64,000 nucleotides of DNA from Piliocolobus tephrosceles (Eukaryota; Chordata; Mammalia; Primates; Cercopithecidae): the NCBI RefSeq assembly GCF_002776525.5, contig NC_045438.1:152009947-152073946 (forward strand), read 5' to 3'. A model generated the notes under the pieces. It made no database searches and was not told where the DNA came from. It saw nothing but the letters and a program-made list of their open reading frames with translations. Within the stretch, counting starts at the first letter, position 1. Each line of letters begins with the position of its first letter. Position numbers and translations under genes: made by a program. This document shows positions 1 to 12,610 of the stretch, in pieces.

Positions 1-2039
1 CAGGGCTCAGGAACAGGCTTATGACCACCAGTAACGCTTTGCATTTACATAGTGGATTTCTTCTTGGGAACTGTGTGTGCTTTGCAAGAATGATCCTCTT
101 GATCTTCTCCATGACCCAGTAAGGTATGGAGTGGTAGAAGGTGCTAGTCCTTGGCTCCTTTTGCAGAAGAGTAAAGCCAAGTGGCCTGTTTTGAAGCTTT
201 TTTGCAAGTTTGCATCTCAGCTAAGATTGTGTCTGAAATCTCCCAGAAACGGCTTCAACTTTGGGGTGAGGAGAGTCTGGCTGTACCGTGCTGTGTTCTT
301 TTTGGGAAAAGAGCAAGAACATTGAACTTTTTTAAGAAAATGATCTTTGGTGAAGTATCAATTCGTCTAATTGGTCGTGAGACTTTATTCGTTGAGATAA
401 CAAGTGATTTGATGATGCGTTTACCTTTTTCTTTTTCTTCTGTTCTATTTCCATGCTAGGTATTTCTCACTTCTCTGTGAAAGGAAGAAAGACCACGCTT
501 GAGCCCAAGAGCCCTCAGGAGCCCTCCAGCGCCTGTGGGAAGTCTCCATGGTGAAGTATAGGCTGAGGCTACCTGTGAACAGTACGCAGTGAATGTTGTA
601 AGTTAACAACCAAGAATAATATCTGTAGTGGCTTGCCTGGTCAGGATTCATGAATCACTTGCTGTAACTGAGCCAGGTGTTGAAGGGGTATTAGCCTGAG
701 CTCTAGGTGATCGTCCAATTAGTTTCTTTTTTTAAGGGAAGATGTCCTGTTTGTATTTGCTGGAACTTGCCTTTCTCTCAGCTTCTATGTCATGCTGCAA
801 ACTATCTACTTCAGGAATAAAAGGATAGAATACAGTGATTCTTTCATTGTAGGAACCCCTTTTCTACTGGTTCAGCCAAATAGTATCAGATTTAGAGCAG
901 CCCCTTTAAACTGGGCTATTGCAATTCTTTTAGGTTGGTGAGTAGGGGGTAAAATTCTCCAGGCTAAGGATTAGCAATCAGAGTTTCCATCCAGCAATTA
1001 TTCTTCTGCAGTTGATGAAAATGACATTTTTCTCTCTGGCTTTTAAAATCTTGAGGTATGCAAGTTATAAGCAGTTATGTGTGGTACTTCTCTTATTCAA
1101 AATGAGCTGATTTACTGATTTTGATCAGGTTAACTGGCTTGGGATTTTGAGACTAGAAAAGTTTGTTCCCACATGTCACCTGATGGCCGCCTTGCATGAC
1201 AAGTTTTAGTATCAGGAAATGGAGGAGATGACATAGTGTGACTTCAGGGAGCCCTTCCACTAGGAAATAATGCAAGGGTGCTCAGCCCTGCTACTTTCTG
1301 GAGAGTTTACCTTGTTGCTGGACTGTGTCACAAAATAAAATTAGGAGATTTTGACCAGGAAAGAATATAGCTACATGAAACTCAGGATGGCCTATGAACA
1401 CCTCTGAGGATGAGAAGATACTCTCTTCAAATTTTGGGAAATGACAAGCCAATTTCTTCTAAAATTTTGTTGTTTTTGTGTGTATATAAATACATATGAG
1501 TATTTCTGCTATATATATATATATATTCTTGTTTATGTATGTGTATATATCTATATATATATTTTTAGGTTTCCAGCTTCTTGTGAACTCGGCCAGAAAA
1601 CTTTTTTGAGCATGTATTACCTATTTTTTTTGCAGTTGCCTACAAGATTCGTAAAGAGCAAAGTGCAGCATATATCAGGGAGAAAAGTATTGACATGGAA
1701 AAAATAGTTCCTAATATTTTTTGTTTCATAGATTTCTAAACATTTGTATTAAAATATGCATATGTATCCATGTCATATCCTCAGGGTTAAATAATTTAGT
1801 AATATTAATATGAGCTTATTAAATTCAAAATTTCCCAGTGCTTCATTGAAAGCAGACAATGGGAGACACTGAAGCTTCATTGTGTCTCCATTCTGTACAC
1901 GTTGGGTCTAGTGGAAATCAGTCAACCTGGAATCAACTGACCTGAATCCTATTCCTGCTGTTGAGATCAAGTACCTTGGCAACCTTGGGCAAGTCGTGAA
2001 ACCCCCATAAAGCAATATTTTGCAAGTCTGTGTATTGCT
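1..2039. other. Unique non-coding sequence, no gene recognised
   Basis: No conserved coding frame or CpG island is visible. All open frames are short and start at random positions. The stretch holds an AT/TA microsatellite (1509-1566). Near 1930-2000 there is a faint MIR-like run (the 'aaccttgggcaagt' motif). Confidence 0.6.
1509..1566. repeat. TA-rich microsatellite
   Basis: Two TA runs are separated by a short GT/TA-mixed segment, followed by a T run. This is low-complexity sequence. Confidence 0.85.
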
Positions 2040-2051
2040 CCATACTACCTT

Positions 2052-2371
2052 ATTTTCAATGTTTTGTTTTGTTTTGTTTTGTTTTAATTGAGATGGTGTC
2101 TTACTCTGTCACCCAGGCTGGAGTGCAGTGGTGTGATCTCGATTCACTGCAACCTCTGCATCCCAAGCTCAAGCGACCCTCCCACCTCAGCCTTCAGAGT
2201 AGCTGGGACCACAGGTGCACACCACCATGCCTGACTCATTTTTTGTATTTTTGGTAGACACAGAGTTTCACCATGTTTTTCAGGCTGGTCTTGAACTCCT
2301 GAGCTCAAGTGATCCTCCTGCCTCTGCCTCCTAAAATATTTTGATTACAGGTGTGAGCCACCATCCCCAGC
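2052..2371 (-). mobile_element. Alu SINE (older J/S-type), minus strand
   Basis: Reads as an inverted Alu: a TTTTG-rich tail, then 'gtcacccaggctggagtgca', the central linker and 'ggtgtgagccaccat'. A 12-bp target duplication, CCATACTACCTT, flanks it (2040-2051 and 2372-2383). The many differences from the young consensus suggest an old copy. Confidence 0.93.
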
Positions 2372-2454
2372 CCATACTACCTTTTTATTAAGCAATCAGC
2401 ATCTTGGTTTAGGGTTCCTGTAAGGGGCAGAGCATTGTGAAAGCACTATTTTAC

Positions 2455-2490
2455 TTATTTATTTATTTATTTATTAAAAAAAAAAAAAAA
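2455..2490. repeat. (TTTA)n followed by poly-A
   Basis: About five TTTA units are followed directly by 15 A. This is simple sequence, possibly the tail of a degraded element. Confidence 0.85.
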
Positions 2491-3999
2491 CCTTATTGTA
2501 AAAGTTTCTATCACTATCAAGGAATAATTGTGGGCCATGTTAGATTTGGGTACTCCAGTTACAGTGTGTTTTACTAGAAATCATTTTCCCAATCAGGTAA
2601 CTGTTAGAATGCACTTCTGGTGGTATTGTTTAAAGCATTTTTATCCTAGGAAACAAGTGTCTTATGTAAAACTGCTTTAGGTTTCAGGCTCTATTTAAAT
2701 AACTCGTACAGTTACCATAATCAAGATAGCTTTTGTTTCAAATCTAGTGGGGTTTTTTTGTTGTTGTTTTAACCGTTGCTTTGAACTGTTCGTGTGACAC
2801 CTTGTCAGACCTCAAAGATTAAGTGAGGTTTTCAAACAACTTCTAAAGTGTACACTTTAAGATGCCACATGGCAGACTTGAAGTAATTTTAAAATCCTTC
2901 TGTAAATGGAGTGTGTTGAAGAGCAAGAAAATACCAAATTCTAGTGAACTTTTTCTGCATGCTAAGTACTTTCTTTTCAAAACCACATTTGCTTGGTAGG
3001 GGCAGTGGGAGTTCCTCATTTTCTTAGTAAACTGTGATGTTGATAACCTTTCATTATCTGGGCACATGTTCACAACACTGGTTTTCTATCTTCCCTGGGT
3101 TTAGTGTCCTGCGTACCCCAAAGCCTGTGCCATGGAGAGCTGTTGCAGTGGAGAAGGCAGGCGATTTTCAAAGAATGCGTGTTTGCACATGGACAGGGTC
3201 TGGGAGTGGGTGTATAAATGTGTGAGTGATAATCACAGCAGCCATTGGAAGTACTGGTTCCCATGCTCAGCAGTTCCTGCAGATGTTCCTCCTTGCATTC
3301 ATTCCTCTGCATGTCCCGTTAACTGCCTCTCAAATCTGCCACCACTTGCCAGCAGATGGCCTTTGCCCCTGAAGATGTTTCAGACTGGCTCTAAGATGGG
3401 GGATCTTGTACAAGAAGAGAATGGTGCTGACACCGAACTCCGAGTTAGCAGACCTGGATTTTATGCACAGTGCTATTGTTAGCTATATAACCTTGGGCCC
3501 TCTCCACCACGGGGATTCATTTTATGATGGACAACTTGAGAAAATTCGGTTAAATCACTTGCAGTGGTGGTTCTCACCCTAACTGTCTCATGTTGCATAA
3601 AGTATCAGCCTTAGATGAGGCCAATTGAACCTTTATTTTACCTTCTTGGGTTCCTAAAAATCAACGATTTGGCACTACCTCATTTACAACTGTTTTTAAA
3701 ACATTGAGCACAGTCTTAGGGTTAAAAGAAAACAAGAGTTATTACATCTTTCACTACTATGAAACCCTTTCCACAAGACCCTCCTAGGCACCATATGACA
3801 ATTCAAAGGTATTTCTTTGAGACCATCCTTAGACTATAGCTTTAGCTGTTTAAATTTAGGGTCCATACTCATTGGTCCTTTTGAAAATAAACAGGAGCCA
3901 TTTTTGAACTTGAGTTTTCTAAAACTAACCACCTCTGTGCTCAAATATTGGTTAGAGTCTAAGCAAGGAGGGAGATCCATATTTCATTCCTAAGCTTCT
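2491..3999. other. Unique non-coding sequence
   Basis: No repeat family or exon is recognised. A 116-codon plus-strand frame (3132-3482) has no recognisable domain and no codon-bias signal. Confidence 0.5.
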
Positions 4000-4330
4000 C
4001 TGCTTCCTTAAGTAAGAATTCTTGAGTTACCTTATCAAAGCAGCCTTCCCTGATCTACATAAAATAGCATCCACCCCATCCCTCTCAGTCCTCTAGCCTT
4101 CTGTGTTTTTTCTTTTAAGCATCTTACATATTATATATTTATTTGTTAATCATCAGTCTCCTTAACTAGTCTGCAAGCTCTGCAAAAGGAGGGATGGTAT
4201 TCTTATTCTTATTCTTACTCCTTATTCTTATTCTTATTCTTATTCTTCCCTGGTGAATGAATAGTACCTAAAATACTGCTTGCTCCCATAATGGGCAGTC
4301 AGTAAATATTCACTGAATGAATGTCTAAGG
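4000..4330 (+). mobile_element. L2 LINE 3' end with internal (TTCTTA)n
   Basis: Shows the L2 3' layout: 'gcagccttccctgatct', a TCTCC/AGTCTGCAAGCTC-like segment, then 'cagtaaatattcactgaatgaatg'. A hexamer-type microsatellite interrupts it at about 4198-4248. The family assignment is from memory of the L2 consensus. Confidence 0.65.
4198..4248. repeat. (TTCTTA)n microsatellite
   Basis: About eight units of ATTCTT/TTCTTA with one interruption (ACTCC). Confidence 0.85.
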
Positions 4331-6364
4331 ATAGAGTAAGTGTGTCCCTAGGCCTCTCATGTGTGGGCCTGAGCCATTAGGAAAAGGAACATACATGCTG
4401 TTCTGATGAGATTGCTTGAATCTGACAGCAGTTTAAGGGTGTGGGGAAGGGATGGAGAGTCTAGACTATTTTCTTTTCCTTAGAAGTGGATACTTGATGT
4501 GTATAAAGAAATGTGAGGAGGGAACAATTTGTGTTTAAAAAAAAATGTTTTCTAGACCTATCAGTAGAGTTTGGGGATTTTCTAATACTTTTTTTTAAAA
4601 GTCTGCACTGTGTGTATTTCCTCTCCTTTCCATTTGAGTGGTTTGCTTTGTCACTTGTTTGTGAGCATCCTGCCCTGGCTTTCTGTGAACGGCGGTGGTT
4701 TTGTCTCTTATCATCACATCATTTCATCACTACTTACGTTCATGTTTCTTTTCAAAGTAGGACTGGGCCGAAGTGCTGTATCTCCCTAGAAAGGGGCTGA
4801 CTGAATAGCACTTCATTCCAGTGCACACCTTAGAATGAAGAAAATGGTGTGCTGGTACAAATGAAACCCATTTAACGTCTCTGTGGTGTGTGATGGGAAG
4901 TTCACAAAAGCTTTCTTAGGGAGGCATTGTGCTATTTAGCTTTTGAGGACAGCAATAATAAAGGTTTCTGGAATTCTGTGTGTCTGTGTAGTCGCTTTTC
5001 AGAATAACTGCTCTGAGTGCAGGCATTACATTATTCCTAGGAAGAAATGGAGAGACTACAATAAATACCTCTGTACCTGTGTAAACAGCATTATGCTGTC
5101 TGTATAAATCTTAAAAAATGGGAGCTGAATTTCTCTTACTCTGAATCTCCGGAGTAAGAGAATTGCACACACACACTCTCTAATAAGAGCAATCTGGGAA
5201 TTTCCCTCTGTGTCTGTCAATTTGTACCTTTTAGATTTGCCATCTGTGATACCAAATTCTCCAGCACTATCATAAAAAAAAATCTGAAGTAGGTAAGAGG
5301 GTCAGGAGAGAAGGGGAGATTCTACCACTGTTGGACAAGTGAGGGAGAACAATCTCCTTTTTCTTAAATCCTTGCTTGTAATGGTCCTGCAAATTGACCT
5401 GCAGATTGTAAAGGCAGAGAGGGTCTGACTAAGCTTATACCATCCAAGTGCGCTGGGAATCGCTTCAAGTCTTCTAGAGTTTTCTCTTTCACCCATTTCT
5501 CTCTCTTCCTCAGACTTCCTCAAATGGCTTCTGATTGACAGCTTTGCTAGTTCCTGGCCATTACCCCTGGTGTGTTATTTGGGATTGGCCCCTTCGGCAG
5601 GGTCTTTGCAGGAGTTACTGCTTCTAAGAAGTGGTGTCAGAGCTACCTCCTGAGGCAGCTGACAAAGTGCGCCCATCCCAGGCACACCCTTTCCCCTCGG
5701 CGCCTTCTTCCTCAAGTACTCAGCTCCTTCTCTCAGCATCTTGGACAGGACGAGGAAAATGAAAGAACACTCAGACGCTGTGGAAGGAAAAAAGTTCATG
5801 GATCTTTTACAACCTTCGCATTCTATGCGGGGAGGAAAACATCAACAGCCTGGTCAGGCTGCTTTGTAACTGAATAGTGCTGAGGTAAAATGCTTTTGTG
5901 TTCTCTTTAAGTTTAGAGTTCACTCAATACATGATATTTATTAACAGACTGTTGTGTGCCAAGATGTTCTGGAGTCCATCAGGGATCCAGTGCTGAGTAA
6001 TCTGTACTTACCGCCGTTTGAGACTCTAGGAAGGTGCTATGGGAGGATGAACTTGGTGGCGGAATCAGGTATACGAAAGGGACGATGGGTAAGAGTCATC
6101 AGCGCTGGAATTTCAGGGAAGACATCTAAATTGAGCCTTCAAACAGAGGTAGAATTCCAACCCAATCTATGTGCGTATTTAGAGAAGACAAAGGAGGCTT
6201 TGAGAAGAGACTAGGAATAGTCTTTTGTGTACTATTTCTGTGTCTGGGCATGTGAGAGCTCAGAGCCAGAGCTTTCTTTCCATCAGAAATTGTTTGAACA
6301 CTGACAAAAACATAGCATGAGGATTTGTAGCACATGGTCACCAGGCCACCATTTTCTTCAGGAT
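4331..6364. other. Unique non-coding sequence
   Basis: No exon or clear repeat is seen. A short perfect inverted repeat lies at 5131-5162. Open frames around 5302-5880 overlap on both strands and look like chance. Confidence 0.5.
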
Positions 6365-6374
6365 CATTTTAGAT

Positions 6375-6657
6375 CTTTTTTTTTTTTTTTCAGACAAAGT
6401 CTCTCGCTGTGTCGCCCAGGTTGGCATGCAGTGGCACTATCTCAGCTCACTGCAACCTCTGCCTTCTGGGTTCAAGTGATTCTCCTGCCTCAGCCTCCCA
6501 AGTAGCTGGGATTACAGGCATAATTTTTGTGTTTTTCATAAGGACAAGGTTTCACCACGTGGGCTAGGCTGGTCTCAAAAGTCTTGAGCTCGAGTGATCT
6601 GCCCACCTCGGCTTCCCAAAGTGCTGGGATTATAGGCATGAGCCGCTACACCTGGCC
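6375..6657 (-). mobile_element. Alu SINE, minus strand (S-type, small internal deletion)
   Basis: Poly-T, then the inverted Alu body ending 'cacctggcc'. A 10-bp target duplication, CATTTTAGAT, lies at 6365-6374 and 6658-6667. The segment between 'gattacaggca' and 'taatttttgtg' is shorter than usual. Confidence 0.93.
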
Positions 6658-6667
6658 CATTTTAGAT

Positions 6668-9600
6668 TTTTATATGTAAAAGTTGAAGCAGGAACTTGAG
6701 ATGCCTAAAGAATGATGCCTCCCGGAGTTAGTAAGGGCAGTGTTTCCAACTGAACTTTGGACAGAAAAATACATCCAAAACTAAAGCTATATTTTTTAGG
6801 TGGTATATAATGTTCAAGAATCCACAAGAAAGAAGGGCAGGGATGAATGAATAGTAATAAAAACTAGTTGACATTGTTTTGTCATAGAACCCAAACAAAA
6901 TCTATTGGTTCTTAACAACACATAAATTACTCCTTAGGACTAATGTAAAGAGAAAAATAGGTAACTTCATTTTTTAATTATCTAAATTTTTCACTTTCGT
7001 AAAAGAATCATATTATACCATAAAAATATTAACCACGTCTCCAACTTAAATTCATGTTAAATTTCCAGTGGTAGCTATGTAATAAATTATTGCTAAGTAG
7101 AATCGTAGACTGATAGAATTAATCCATCTTCTATAAATCCTGAGGATTATGTTAACCTTTTTCAGACACCTAAACAAGTATGTTACATGATTCAGAAAAA
7201 GTCATTTTTGACAAGTATAAAATGATTTTTAGGTGTGATAGCAAATTAGCTGTTTGAAACCTATGTTAGAGAAATTAAGTTTTCAGAGTAATTTTTTTTC
7301 TATTTGTGCTTATATTCCTGAAACAACTTACTTAAGAAGAGTCTCCTTAAATGGAAACATAAATGGTATACAAATGGTGATCCTCTGTTGTCATCTTTTA
7401 TTTCCAAAACTCAGGCAGGTTTTTGTCATCATGCTCTTTGGACTCTTAACCATCTTCTTCTACTTTTAAATTCTACTTCTTTCTCAATACCTTTATAAAC
7501 AGCATCTTATGATCATTTCCCAGTCTTGAGTGTCTGGCACTGGGAGGTGACCTGCCCACATTGCTAGCAGAATTCGCTGTTGGACCCCTGCACAGGTCCC
7601 GAGCTGTTGGTTACGTGTTTCAATCTGCACATCAGCCATCCTCACCAGCCTTCCTTTGTGCATCTAGAAATGAAAATGCTCTTGACAAAATGGTATTCTA
7701 AAGTTTCCATTAGGTTGCTCTTCATTTCATTTTTCCTTTCTTCTTCCCAAGCCTTTGTGGCTTGCATAGAATTGAAAAAAAAAAAAATGTAATTTCTCCA
7801 GGGCTAAAATCCAAGACTTTGATAGGCAGTCTTAATGCCTGGGGCTCCTACAAGTTGCTACCCGTTATAAGCATTGTAAAACTCACCCTGGAGAACAAAG
7901 AGAACTGGGCACAAAGATTATTCTCTTCTTCTACCATGGCAAGCCATAGTTTTCCGGTTTCCTTTGACTTTTTCTGCTTTGATCTCTAAAAGGAGGTAGA
8001 GGAGTAGAATGCTATTGTTCAGAAAGGAGAAAGCTATTACTTGTCCAAACAGATTGTTTTTTCCTTCTCTTTGGCAACCTCAGTGGCTCTACCTGTTTCT
8101 GGCTCTCATACTTCTGCTTATGAACAGCCTTCCTCCCTAATTTTCAGGAAACTAACAAATTAAACGTGCAGATGTCAGGTGGTTACTCCATATCTAGTGG
8201 CTCACATAATTCAAAACAGAGTCATTCAGCGTCTATCTAAAGCTAGTTCCTTGCCCCTTCTCAGTCACCGCCACATCAAGCACAAATGTAGATGAAAGGG
8301 TAGTGTGTCAAGGTGAGAGCTGCCCACTGGGTGGTGTTACTCTGTCACTCACTGTAGGGGACAGATTAGCTGCCAATCAGTATCTCATCGCTGTCATCGG
8401 AGTTTATAATCCAGGTTCCCAGCCCCACTGGTGATCTGTTTCTGTGCCTCTGCAGGGACGCCAGTTGTCCTAGCAACGTACTGGCTGGCACTTCGTTAGA
8501 GGCAAGTGAGGGAGTGGCGGTGGAAGAGGGTGGCCTCGAGAGGGTCAGAAGGGAGTTGGCAGTCACCTTGCTCAAAGAGGATTTTCCATTTCCCTCATCT
8601 GGGCAGGCCTCCAGGAGGAAGACGTCACTTACTAAGTGTATCATGGGAGTGTCACTTACTAAGGATCGTGGACCACATGGTCTTTCTGGTACAGATAGAA
8701 TCCCATGGAGAATAGCAAATGAATTAATGGGTAGTCCAGGTAGAATGTGGGGACTGCCGGGCCAAGATGTTAGGTGATCTCAGAGCATCTCATGGTGTCA
8801 GTTTTTCTTGTGAATCAGGTTAATGTTCTGGTTGTTTATCAGCACTGGCATGCAGAGTTGGAGACATGAGTAGATGTTTCGGAGGAATCAGAGGTCAAGG
8901 GAGGCAGAAGGAAGGGAAACACCATGACAGTCCCTCTTGGCCACTTTTTCCTGTTGACAGGTCTGGCCTGAAAGCTGTCCAGTGTAACAAGAGCCTTCTT
9001 ACAGAGCCCTGGTAACTTATCCATGCTCCCAGCCTTGAAGAGGAATACGGCCCACCTTGTACTCTTCTTTTTAATTGCTCTCCTCTCTTTATGCCACATT
9101 GAATTGGCACTAAATGACTTTTTCCGCCATTTTCTGATTTGAATCCAAAGAACATAGAAATACTGTGGATGGTATCTTAAGGTCCCTGTCCAAGGTGGCC
9201 TTGCCTAGATGAAATCTAAAATGGCCAGTCAAGGGACATTGGCAGACCTGGGGGCTTCCCTCCATGGCCACTTCTCTGTGGAAACCCCCAGGCAATGGAT
9301 TTGGTGACATTTTCTCCTGAGAGTGCTTCTGGTCTGTGTGGTCCTGGAGATGCCAAGACATTTTTCACGAAGAAAGATACTCAAGGTGGGTCTTTGCAAG
9401 GAAATGGGGAACCAGGAAGACTGATGAAAGGGTGTCCCCCGAGCACGGAAGATCCACAGATAAAAGGAAGTATGAAGTATGCATTGTTGCCTTTCCCTTC
9501 ACGACTAAAAGAGTTTTTGTAGTCTCACTGACCTTCCTCATTTGTTCCACTGAATGACCACACTGAAGCCGACGTAATTGCATGAAACTGTGTGCTTATG

Positions 9601-10342
9601 ATGGGAAAGGCATTTAGGGTGTAACTGACCATTTCTAGCACCTTTTGTATACTCAACAAGTATTCACTTCTTCTACCATAGCTGAAATAAGGGCTGGTAG
9701 TGAAGATCTGGGACTGAAATTGAAATAAATAATTTTTGGAAAAAGAAAAACTCCAAGGGTAGCTATTGGCACTTTCAGAGCATCCTGTATTTTCAGGATG
9801 TTTCGTATGAGATAAAGTAAATCAGTTTTGTTTGACAGGGTGTAGTGTGCCCAGCCAGGTCCTTATTTTGAATTGCCGAAGTGATTTAAGTGATAGAAGA
9901 TATTGTGTGTTCCTGAAACAATAAATACCTATTAAGTGCATTTTGATACTGTGGAGAAGTACAGTTTTGTTTTTTTGGATTATTGTATAACTGCTGATTC
10001 AACACTTGGTGTTTAAATACTCATCAGTCTTTATGGTGCACAGGTAATAAAGATAGTTCTCTCATGTGAATAAGAAATACAACTAATGTGAATGGCATTA
10101 AAGTTAGAAGATTCAAATTCTTCTCTGGGTTTGATGGTTGCTTTTTTAGAAGAAATTTGGTAAAGTAGATGATAGCCCAGTTAGGTTTCATGAACTTCAT
10201 GCTTCATGTTCTTTTCTTTTTACCACCTAGCTAGATACACAATAATATAAATATTTGGAAGCATACTAGAATAGAAAGAACCTGTTGTCTCTTCTTCCTG
10301 AATAAGTTGTCGTTGATCACAAGAGTAGGCGTGAATCAAAAT
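6668..10342. other. Unique, AT-rich non-coding sequence
   Basis: No gene or recognisable transposon over about 3.7 kb. Overlapping open frames occur on both strands at 8366-9583, but none has a recognisable domain, and stops and starts do not favour one strand. Ancient degraded repeats too faint to identify by eye cannot be excluded. Confidence 0.5.
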
Positions 10343-10351
10343 ATTAATGAC

Positions 10352-10648
10352 CAGGCCGGACACAGTAATTCCAGCACTTTGGGAAGCCGCGGCGGGTGGA
10401 TTACCTGAGGTCAGGAGTTCAAGACCAGCCTGGCCAACATGCTGAAACCTCATCTCTACTAAAAATATATATAAAATTAGCTGGGCGTGGTGGCACATGT
10501 CTGTAGTCCCAGCTACTTGGGAGACTGAGGCAGGAGAATCACTTGAACCCGGGAGGTGGAGGTTGTAGTGAGCCAAGATCATGTGTCTGCACTCCAGCCT
10601 GGGCAACAAAGTGAGACTCCATCTCAAAAAAAAAAAAAAAAAAAAAAA
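10352..10648 (+). mobile_element. Alu SINE (S-type), plus strand
   Basis: Starts 'ggccggacacagtaat' (5' end slightly deleted) and ends in about 24 A. Flanked by the 9-bp duplication ATTAATGAC (10343-10351 and 10649-10657). A 167-codon minus-strand frame here is only Alu translation. Confidence 0.95.
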
Positions 10649-10875
10649 ATTAATGACTAAGGAGAAGCTGGGGACACCTTGGGCGCTGTCCAATAGCAGG
10701 AACTTCAGGCTAAGAATGGACACCTGGGTTCTCTTCCCTTCCCTCCCCTTTTAGACCAAGGGCAAGCTACTTTCTTTCTGGGTGCCTCTATTTCCTTATC
10801 TTCTGAAGGAATATCATTATCACTGCCACTTAACAGCATCAGATTTAAAGTATTAGTTCATATAAGAGGCTCTTT

Positions 10876-11095
10876 GAATCACATTTGGGTTCAGATTTCA
10901 GACCTGCCACTCATTAGCTGTGTGTCCTGTGAGAAACTGCCCAACCTCTCTGAGCCTTATTTACTTCATCTATAAAGAAGGTCTGACCATACCTACCCTG
11001 ATGACTTATTAAGAGAGTTAAATGCGAAAATGCGATAAAGTCTGTTCAGTTTTTAGCCCAGTGATTGCTCCCTAATAACTGTGGCAGCCATGATG
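10876..11095 (+). mobile_element. MIR SINE, plus strand
   Basis: Carries the MIR order: 'gacctgccactcattagctgtgtg', 'cctctctgagcctta', 'acttcatctataaa', then 'aagagagttaaatg' and 'agcccagtgattgctc'. Diverged as expected of this ancient SINE. Confidence 0.8.
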
Positions 11096-12180
11096 CTGTT
11101 ATGATGATAAATTTCACAAAACAAAATCTATCATGATGTGTTGCTGAAGTGAACAGGTGAGCAGTTGCAACTTGCTAGTCTCTTTGTTGTAGAGACATTT
11201 CCTCTGTAATAGGAGTTGTCATTAACTGTCATTGTCATTACACTGACAGTGAATTCAGTTATGTATTGTTAAGACCTTCTGCTTCCTTGACATGTATATA
11301 GTAGAATAATTATGACAGTGAAGGTGACACATTTGTCAGAACTATCCATGTGCATATGCTGAGGGCCCTTGGAATTTTAGGTGAATTTTATAGAATTAGT
11401 CAAACTGAAAGGCAGAGTGAGTTTGGAAGCTATAATAGTCTCATCTATAAAAGGAGTAGGGAGATTCCCAAAGGCTATTGATATGAGTAGAACTCTAAAA
11501 AAGTAAAACATTGAAATACATTTTGATGTGGTTACCGTGTCTAGGTGGTGATAGGTAAAAACGGTCTAGTCTAATTCTTTGAAATTTAGGATAGAAGAAA
11601 GTCTGAAGATGGATATCTACATTATTTTATCTTCTTTCAGCAAATATTTACAGAAAGAGAGAGCGATTGTGTGTGTGTGTGTGTGTGATCTTCTGGGATC
11701 AGGGAAGCTTTCATCCTCAGACTTGAATGATGAGTAGGTGTTAACCAGAAAATGAAGTGGATGTGTCAGTTAACATATACTGTGTAACAAGCCATCCCAA
11801 CAGTTAAGGTCCAAGACCACAATCTTATGATTGTAGGTCACCTGGGCTATTTTAGTCTGGGCAGCTTGGCTGGGACTGGTTAATCCAGCATGGTCTCACT
11901 CGTGTGGCTACTAGAAGGCTGGTTTGCCTGAGAGATGGGTGATCTTCAGCTGGGACAGCTTGTCTCTGCTTCAGGTGGCCTCTCATCCTCCTGTAGAGTA
12001 GTCTCAGCTTCTTCACTTTGTAGGTTCAGGGTTCCCAAAAGCAGCAAGAGAGGGCAAACCCCAGTGCATGAGTGCTTTTCAAGCTCTGCTTCAAGATGCT
12101 TGTTAATTTCCCTTTAACCAAAGCAAATTACTTAATTTGTTCAGTTCAAAGGATGGGGAAACTCTAGTTCTAGTCACATA
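11096..12180. other. Non-coding sequence with a possible old interspersed repeat
   Basis: Holds a (TG)n run at 11668-11687. At about 11770-12175 there is text resembling a common ancient repeat ('tgtgtaacaagccatcccaa', 'ctcactcgtgtggct', 'caaagcaaattac'), but I cannot name the family with confidence. Confidence 0.4.
11668..11687. repeat. (TG)10 microsatellite
   Basis: Uninterrupted TG dinucleotides. Confidence 0.9.
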
Positions 12181-12289
12181 GGAGACAACATGAGCAAAGC
12201 TCAAAGGTAAGAGAGAACATGGTGTGTTGGAAGACTGCAAGTAGTTCGAAGTGGCTGGAGTCAGGCATATGTGAAGTCTCATGAAGAAC

Positions 12290-12610
12290 AAGCCAGATTA
12301 TAAAGTGTCTTTTCAGTAAGCTCTGCTGAGGAATTTAGAGTTTATCTTGAAGACAGGGGAGTGGTCATTGAAAGAGTTTAAGCAGGATGTTGACATGATC
12401 AATAAGATGTGTAGAGACATGGTTAGGTGGCAAAAGCCTAAAAGCACTCATTAGCCTAGACAATTCAGGAAATTTCCAAAGAGATGACCATGACCCAGGG
12501 ATAGCATAGGAGAAGATGGAAGGACTTGACTGAGAGGTGGCTCAAAGCTGACGTGTACTTTCAGAACAATGTGACCAGAAAAGGGGTTGGAGGCCCTTCA
12601 AGGTAGAGCA
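12290..12610 (-). mobile_element. L2 LINE fragment, minus strand
   Basis: Resembles the reverse complement of the L2 3' ORF: 'gaatttagagtttatcttga', 'gttgacatgatca', 'tggcaaaagcc'. Diverged; the boundaries are approximate. Confidence 0.55.

Noticed and set aside
3132..3482. 116-codon plus-strand frame with several Cys
   Set aside because: No family resemblance and no regulatory context; could be a chance frame.
10220..10723. 167-codon minus-strand open frame
   Set aside because: It is an Alu read antisense with flanking sequence; the same peptide text recurs at other Alus in the window.
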